A DNA stretch of 64,000 nt from Rhynchosporium graminicola (taxonomy: Eukaryota; Ascomycota; Leotiomycetes; Helotiales; Ploettnerulaceae): positions 759,041-823,040 of the forward strand of contig FJUW01000033.1 of assembly GCA_900074885.1 (NCBI GenBank), read 5' to 3'. Made by a program: the position numbers and the translations under genes. How positions within the stretch are numbered: the first letter of the stretch is position 1; each line of letters starts with the position of its first letter. Below are positions 58,796-64,000 of the stretch, one piece after another. The notes below the pieces were generated by a model. That model searched no databases. It had not been told where the DNA came from and saw only the letters and a list, made by a program, of their open reading frames with translations.

Positions 58796-59982
58796 CTAGC
58801 GACGTGTCTCGGCAGTGCCATGATGAGCTGAGGTAGAGATGCCTTCGGCAGCGTTGGCAGGACGCTCAGTCCCATTAGCTGGTAGGGCGCCGTTTCCGTT
58901 GTGGCCATTGCTGTGAGCACCATTGTTGACACCATTGGCTGGCACGCCAAAGTCGTTCTCGATTCCATTGTTGTGACCCATCTTCTCGCGATCATTGGCA
59001 CCGCTGTAAAGGTTTCGTCGAGGAGTGTTGTAGTCACGAATGTGAATACCAAGATCGCCAGGGTTGATGTTACGGTGAGCGTAGAGCAGAACCAATCCGA
59101 ATCCAGGCTTCGCAAGAACATCAAGGACACTGTAGAAGATAGCCTCAGAATCTCCGGAAATGACGTTTCCGCCCTCAGAGAGACCCCAGGCAATTGGGTA
59201 GAGGAACCACAAGCCCATCGTCCAGCTGGCTGCCAAGAGGTATGATCTGCCGATGTTTGTGCCGTTGCTGGATCGGATGGAGTTGGCATGATGGGCTCCA
59301 ACGAAAGAGACTTGGTAAAAGACGAAGAAGAGCGCAAGCATGGCGAAAACGAAGTATCCCCACTTGTACTGCGAAGTGACGAGAGCACCAACGAGTCCAG
59401 TGACGATCATGATCTCATCGGCGAGGATGGTGAACAGGATGACGGGCCAAGACATACCCGAAGTCAAGAGGACGTCAAGGAGAAGGAGCTGAAAATGGTG
59501 TTAGTGGTTGCCGGCAAAAACAAACAGGGCTTACTTACAGGAGTGGTGATGACCCAATCGATGTAGCGGACGTAGAAGATCTCACGGTAGACACCAGCGA
59601 CGACGGGATTATTGCGCTGGAACTCGACCTCAATGGCAGCATATCCGAGATTGGAAGCCATGGTGAAGTAGGCAATGCAAGCAACAAAGCAGATGGCCGC
59701 GGTGATGTAGTGGAAGATGATGTACTGAAGCGCACCTCCGGTCTTGCGAGCCACGACGAAGTGAGCATGGGCAATGAAAGCCAGAGCGCTGACTCCCATG
59801 AAAGCCGAGACGGCCCAGTAGAGATCAGCACCGCCTAGAAAAGCATCATCAGTATGAGGTCTTCACACAATAGGTTGAGAGGACCTACGAGAGGTGATGT
59901 TGATATCAGACGAGGCTGGATAGTTGAAGACGTTGGGGTTGGAGTTCAGGGAGTCCCTGGCGAACAACGAGTCGGACGCCAT
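58796..59982 (-). CDS. Microbial-type rhodopsin (opsin), predicted light-driven proton pump
   Basis: A seven-helix retinal protein of the fungal rhodopsin family (CarO and Leptosphaeria rhodopsin group). Exons on the minus strand 59889-59982, 59539-59834 and 58796-59488 encode 360 residues. Retinal binds Lys257 in LDVLAKPGFG (bacteriorhodopsin Lys216). The proton acceptor Asp124 and donor Asp135 are both present in RYIDWVITTPLLLLDVLL (bacteriorhodopsin Asp85 and Asp96), with Thr128 as Thr89 and Asp253 as Asp212. The retinal-pocket aromatics appear as WFLYPIAW. These residues indicate a functional pump rather than a Lys-less opsin-related heat-shock protein. A 30-residue N-terminus and an Asn/Gly/His-rich, probably cytoplasmic tail of about 90 residues flank the core. 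The intron within TTP|LLLLD separates the acceptor and donor halves. A carotenoid oxygenase gene lies upstream on the same strand. Confidence 0.95.
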
Positions 59983-60471
59983 CTTGATTGCTGTCTGTAT
60001 CAGATGAATGTGTAGAGAGAAATCGAAGTATGTGTTTGGATTAAGGGCAATGGTGCAGAGATGCGATTGTCCAAAATGGTGGTAGAGAGATGGAGGAGGT
60101 TTGATTTGTGTTGTTGAGAAGGGAGATGGGACAGGAAGGAATGCAGCAGATAAAAGAAAGGAAGATAATGAAGAGCGCGGGCAATATCACGGGAAGGCAC
60201 GTCCCACGTATTGGCCTGACCTGGCCTGGCTGATTGACAGACTGATCGATTGGGTTTTCTACCTACCTACTGTACCTAGTGAGTAGGTCCTGCGGAGTAG
60301 GGAGGGCTGTTAGGTAGGTATGTTGACGTGCAGCTAGAGGAGAAAGTGCGAGGACGATGACGTTGACGTCGATAATTTGTTGAAGGGGAGCTCACTTCCG
60401 CTTTGGGATTGGGGAGATATGATTGGTAAGGTACCTACCTAGGTACGTAGATGCGTAGAGAAGATCGACCA

Positions 60472-60497
60472 CGATCACGATCACGATCACGATCATG
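60472..60497. repeat. CGATCA hexamer repeat
   Basis: About four perfect CGATCA units in the opsin upstream region. Confidence 0.85.
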
Positions 60498-60525
60498 ACC
60501 ACATGAGAGAAAAAAAATCCTCAAT

Positions 60526-60562
60526 ACCTACCCTACCTACCAACCTACCTACCTACCTACCT
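60526..60562. repeat. CTAC tetramer repeat (TAGG on the other strand)
   Basis: Repeated CTAC units with small interruptions; related TAGGTAGG words recur around 60240-60320, 60430-60450, 60610-60630 and 60905-60965. Confidence 0.8.
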
Positions 60563-61314
60563 TGGGTATGAATGCAAGGGAAGAGCAGCAGCTAATCGAT
60601 CTGGCTGGCTACTGTACCTAGGTAGAAAGAAGTGACTAGCAAATTCTCCTAGCTCTTGTGAAAGCTAATCGGTAGGTGTTTACAGAGTAATGTGGATGCA
60701 TGCTCACGACAGATCCAGATCCAGATGCAGCTAGCGGTAAATGTAAGTGTAACATGACACAAAACTGAAATGTGTGAAATTGGAATGGATGGAGTAATGA
60801 AATGAATGATAGGCCTGATAGGGTCTAGATTGGAAGCACTCCGTACGAAGCATCTGAAGTCGGGAGGATATTCGGACATGTCTATTCCCGAGACATACTC
60901 AAGTACAATACCTACCAGCCTACCTAGGTAGCTGCTAGCTACCTACTGATTGTACTTTAGGTAGTCAGTTGCCTCTTTCGGGAGCGTTTCGTAGATACTT
61001 ATAATATCATCATCTTTCAAAGACAACAACTTTCATGTGGTACTGGTAATTTAAGCCCCCGTTGTCGTACCACCGCACAGCACAATACCTTCCTTCCTTA
61101 CCTTGCAGACAGAATCTTCACTCACCCACTCACCCACTCACTCCCCCACTCAGTCTTAGTCAAGCATGCATGGAAACGAACAAACGTACAAACGAACGGT
61201 CGATCGCCACTCGGCACTTCAACCGTCAACCATCCATCATGCGAGCAAGTCTTAAAAACAAGCATCTCGGCAGAGACGCGGACATACAGGCAGGCAGGCA
61301 GGCATCAAGGAACC

Positions 61315-61377
61315 TCATGTCATGTCATGTCAGGTCAGGTCAGGTCAGGCCAGGTCATGCCATGCCATGCCATGCCA
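61315..61377. repeat. Compound pentamer repeat CATGT/CAGGT/CATGC
   Basis: About twelve five-base units in a row that change in blocks from CATGT to CAGGT to CATGC. Confidence 0.88.
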
Positions 61378-61386
61378 AACCTCCTC

Positions 61387-61420
61387 TCGCACTCGCACTC
61401 GCACTCGCACTCGCACTCGT
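61387..61420. repeat. CTCGCA hexamer repeat
   Basis: About five to six units of CTCGCA directly follow the pentamer repeat. Confidence 0.88.
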
Positions 61421-62703
61421 AGATTGTGGTGTGTGATCATCCATCCGTACGAAAGGCACAGAGAAAAGACTTCAACAAGCTTTTCGTCCTCGTACTGTAG
61501 CGGTCATGAAAGAAAATCACAACATGAGGTTCGAAATCCACTCGCCTAAACACCCGCCCCGCTCAACCCGCCCAACCGCCCGCCTGCCATCTCTCCTCTC
61601 TCGGCTGGATCAAGCCTTTTGCAAGATCCACCCTTCCCCTGTCTACCTGCCTCGATCTGAACCAATCAACAGCCCAGCCTCCTCCCACCACACTCGACGG
61701 TCCACACGACGCCCTCCCTCCCTTCGATTCACAAGCCAACATGGGCATGGCAATCTCAGAATATCCATCTCCGTCCCATCCCATACGTCATACATACACC
61801 AGGAAGATTTTCTGACAGCATGACAAAGACCGAAAAACCTTCCTAAACATTGCGGAACTTCTAGCTTCTGGACTATCACAAGATTGGACAGCACTAGGTG
61901 CGAGTAGGTAGGAGTAGTAGCACATTCTTAGCTAATACATTCATTCCACGCCCGAAATCTAGCCCCCGCAGACCGCAGATCCAGCATCAAAAACGACTCT
62001 CTAGCAAGCAGCAAGTGCCGCCCTACAGCCCGCGCCGCGGTCCTGACTAGACTAGATCTACTAGACGATCGATCCCGTGAAAAATGATATCAGACAACCA
62101 GAATCACGACGTCATGAGATAATTCATAACTTTCAGATCTTCTCCAACCGCATCTCTCACAGAGAACAAGAAAGGAGGACCTACCCAAGTCCCGTTCGTA
62201 CCGTATTCCGTAGTTATGGAACAAACCTAGGCAGTAGAAAATCCCTTCAGCAGCTAGAATGCTACCGAGCTGGCCGAGCTTGCGAGGTAGGTAGTAGCCT
62301 CGTAGGCTCGTAGGCAAGCAGGAATAACAGAATGTCCCAATCCTCCAACGTCAATTCTGAAATTCCGTCCGCGGTATCACCTACCTAGCTAGGCACTCAA
62401 CCCCAGAGTCACAAATCCAAACCAAGAAATTCTCACACCGTGGCGTAGAGACGAGCTCTCAACTTCTCTCATTCCCGAAACATGCCGCATCTTGCTTCCC
62501 ATATCATGAATCGCAACCTCGTAACCTCATAGACTAAACATACAATGCGATAACCCGTGAAGAAAAAAACCACCACCTAATCACCACTCGGTCCCGCCTA
62601 CATACACACATCCACACATCCATGCATACTAGTACAAGCGGAGATATAAGTACCATACCATATTCTCCGAGACGGTAGAAGACGTACATCCAGGTCCACG
62701 TCC

Positions 62704-62733
62704 AGACCAAGTCCAAGTCCAAGTCCAAGTCCA
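62704..62733. repeat. GTCCAA hexamer repeat
   Basis: About four to five units of GTCCAA (written AAGTCC) in the spacer upstream of the opsin and downstream of the oxygenase gene. Confidence 0.85.
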
Positions 62734-63568
62734 CCCGTTGAATCTTCGACTGACACAGTACTGACTGACAAATATCGGCAGTGGAAAGCCAGCCGAGATG
62801 GTAAGAGATCGGTACCCAGGCAAGTGGCAAAGGTCCGCCCGGTGTAGGTAGATATGGTATTATCACTCGCACAGCAAACAGACGAGAGAATAAGATGAAT
62901 GAAGTGAAGAAAACCAACGCAAAGACTAACGAGACATCCCTCCCTCCCTTCGAGCTTCGGACGTAACACAAGGGAGGAGGAGGGAGATAAGCAACGAACG
63001 ATGTGAAAAAGCTCCGATAGTGATACAAGCAAGCCTACTCGCAAGAAGGGCTTCTTTATTTCGGCCATGCTTTGAAATGGTTCTGATTTTTGGTTTGTGA
63101 TTAAGTCGCTGTGCTCTTACACCTCTCGATTTTTTGTATGCGGATAATACCGTACACCAGGAACTACGTTCAGATGCGATTGGAAATTTATGCTTTCATT
63201 ACTATTATTATTCTGTTTGGCAGATGAGAGCTGCCGAGTTATCATACCATAATTATGTCCGTCATCCATAATCATCTCCCGTGCCTGTCCTGTCCACTCG
63301 GCCGCCCTCGCGACTTCTTCCTTCTTCCGTGTGGTGATGCATTCGAAAGTATACAGTGCATCAGTAGCGTATGTACATTGGCTATTGCAAGAGGAAGGCC
63401 AATCAAGCAATCCAACGCCAGAAGATGCCCGAGGTGTGAAGCAGTATATGTACAACGCCAATTCAACTGAGAGCCGCACATTGATAGTATCCCAGTTAAA
63501 TATGCACAGCATGATTAATGCGCCTTTCCAAGAAGTACTGCCAAATTCGTAGATATGTCATGTGAACA

Positions 63569-64000
63569 TCATCCCACGATCTGCAACATCTTCTTGCGTG
63601 CTCCCATCCATGCTTTCATAAACATTCCATCGTTGTGTTCCAGTGCATCAAAGACCGCTCGCTTTGAACTGGGAAGCTGTCGAATGGTCTCAATGGGCCG
63701 CTGATTGAGAATCTCTTCCTCACTGAACCAATTCCCATGTAGACCGTATGGTACCCTTTGTGGGAGTTGTACCTTACATACAACCTCCTTCATCTCTCGA
63801 GCATCAATGATCCAAAGCTCGCTCTTGGTGTTATGTCCGGCATTACCACTTCGGTCGAGCTGACTCTCGTCAAAGACGTACGTCAAAATCCAGCCGTCAT
63901 CCTCTGAAGCTCCATTTTTGCGAGCAACAAATCTCGACTCTTGAGCGTAGAAGCCTTCGGGTAGCTTAAAGACTTTGATGGGATCCTCTGGGTCTTCCGA
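63569..64000 (-). CDS. Carotenoid cleavage oxygenase, C-terminal 143 residues (5' part beyond the window)
   Basis: An iron-dependent dioxygenase of the carotenoid oxygenase family, which splits carotenoids into apocarotenals such as retinal. Only the C-terminus is visible: an open frame from the window edge to TGA at 63569-63571. It shows KVFKLPEGFYAQESRFVARK, GWILTYVFDE, SELWIIDAREM, VVCKVQLPQRVPYGLHGNWF and a short tail. The histidine in YGLHGNWF is the last of the four iron ligands. The closest named fungal relatives are the retinal-forming CarX and the torulene-cleaving CarT/CAO-2; the end of the protein alone does not decide between them. The opsin next door on the same strand would need retinal. 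Confidence 0.9.
   Translation of the reverse strand, partial: SEDPEDPIKVFKLPEGFYAQESRFVARKNGASEDDGWILTYVFDESQLDRSGNAGHNTKSELWIIDAREMKEVVCKVQLPQRVPYGLHGNWFSEEEILNQRPIETIRQLPSSKRAVFDALEHNDGMFMKAWMGARKKMLQIVG

Larger units (their letters stand above)
59983..63568. other. Long intergenic region between the opsin and carotenoid oxygenase genes
   Basis: About 3.6 kb without a supportable gene. It includes the opsin promoter and is loaded with short tandem repeats and many scattered TAGGTAGG/CCTACCTA motifs. Frames such as 61062-61436 (+) or 62534-63028 (-) are produced partly by these repeats (Ala-Leu or Leu-Asp runs) and are not called. Confidence 0.5.

Noticed and set aside
61062..61823. Frames encoding Ala-Leu and Arg-Thr runs
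   Set aside because: They arise from the CTCGCA hexamer repeat and flanking simple sequence.
60472..62733. CRISPR-like array
   Set aside because: The repeats are simple microsatellites without spacers, and the genome is eukaryotic.
62534..63068. Minus-strand frames with Leu-Asp or Leu-Gly runs
   Set aside because: Created by the GTCCAA hexamer repeat; the two frames overlap and neither has a recognisable domain.

Overview
The window is a stretch of nuclear genome from a filamentous ascomycete (Pezizomycotina). The genes have short GT-AG introns of about 45-100 bp. The gene set is typical of these fungi: fatty-acid synthase alpha with a C-terminal phosphopantetheinyl transferase, a KapC-type bZIP factor, a DASH kinetochore subunit, a GPI-anchored secreted protein and a microbial-type rhodopsin. 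One repeat block carries transition-type decay as produced by repeat-induced point mutation (RIP). A Leotiomycete-like fungus is my best guess, but the sequence alone does not prove it.

Layout from left to right: the 3' part of the fatty-acid synthase alpha gene (1-2425, +); a ten-exon neutral ceramidase (3939-6771, +); an intron-containing tRNA-Asn (8290-8380, +); a Bre2/CclA COMPASS subunit (9584-11375, +); a small GPI-anchored cysteine-rich secreted protein (13471-14367, +); a membrane RING-H2 protein (14948-15875, -); a gene-poor stretch with one broken small gene; an NmrA-like protein (21363-22274, -); and the large two-cassette helicase Slh1/ASCC3 (23133-29194, +).

From 30998 to 40937 lies a nested transposon block. 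A Fot1/pogo-type DNA transposon, with 24-bp inverted repeats and a TA target duplication, was interrupted by a Ty3/gypsy LTR retrotransposon with 244-bp LTRs and a 5-bp ATATA target duplication. Both elements read on the minus strand and both are ruined by transition mutations. A single N at 33520 separates two copies of the same 1542-bp segment, which end flush against it. This looks like an uncollapsed contig overlap rather than a biological duplication.

The right part resumes with ordinary genes: KapC-like bZIP (42497-43770, +), Arp5 (43964-46435, -), the DASH subunit Dad4 (46805-47230, -, five tiny exons), Ies6 (47399-47980, +), Got1 (48939-49690, +), profilin (50230-50890, -), a large Ser/Pro-rich protein of unknown function (53304-56057, +), a proton-pump-type opsin (58796-59982, -) and the C-terminal end of a carotenoid cleavage oxygenase (63569 to the window edge, -).

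Two neighbourhoods make functional sense. Arp5 and Ies6, which form one module of the INO80 chromatin remodeller, lie within 1 kb of each other. The opsin and the carotenoid oxygenase sit next to each other on the same strand, recalling the carotenoid/retinal/rhodopsin gene clusters of other ascomycetes. Apart from these, most genes are unrelated housekeeping functions.
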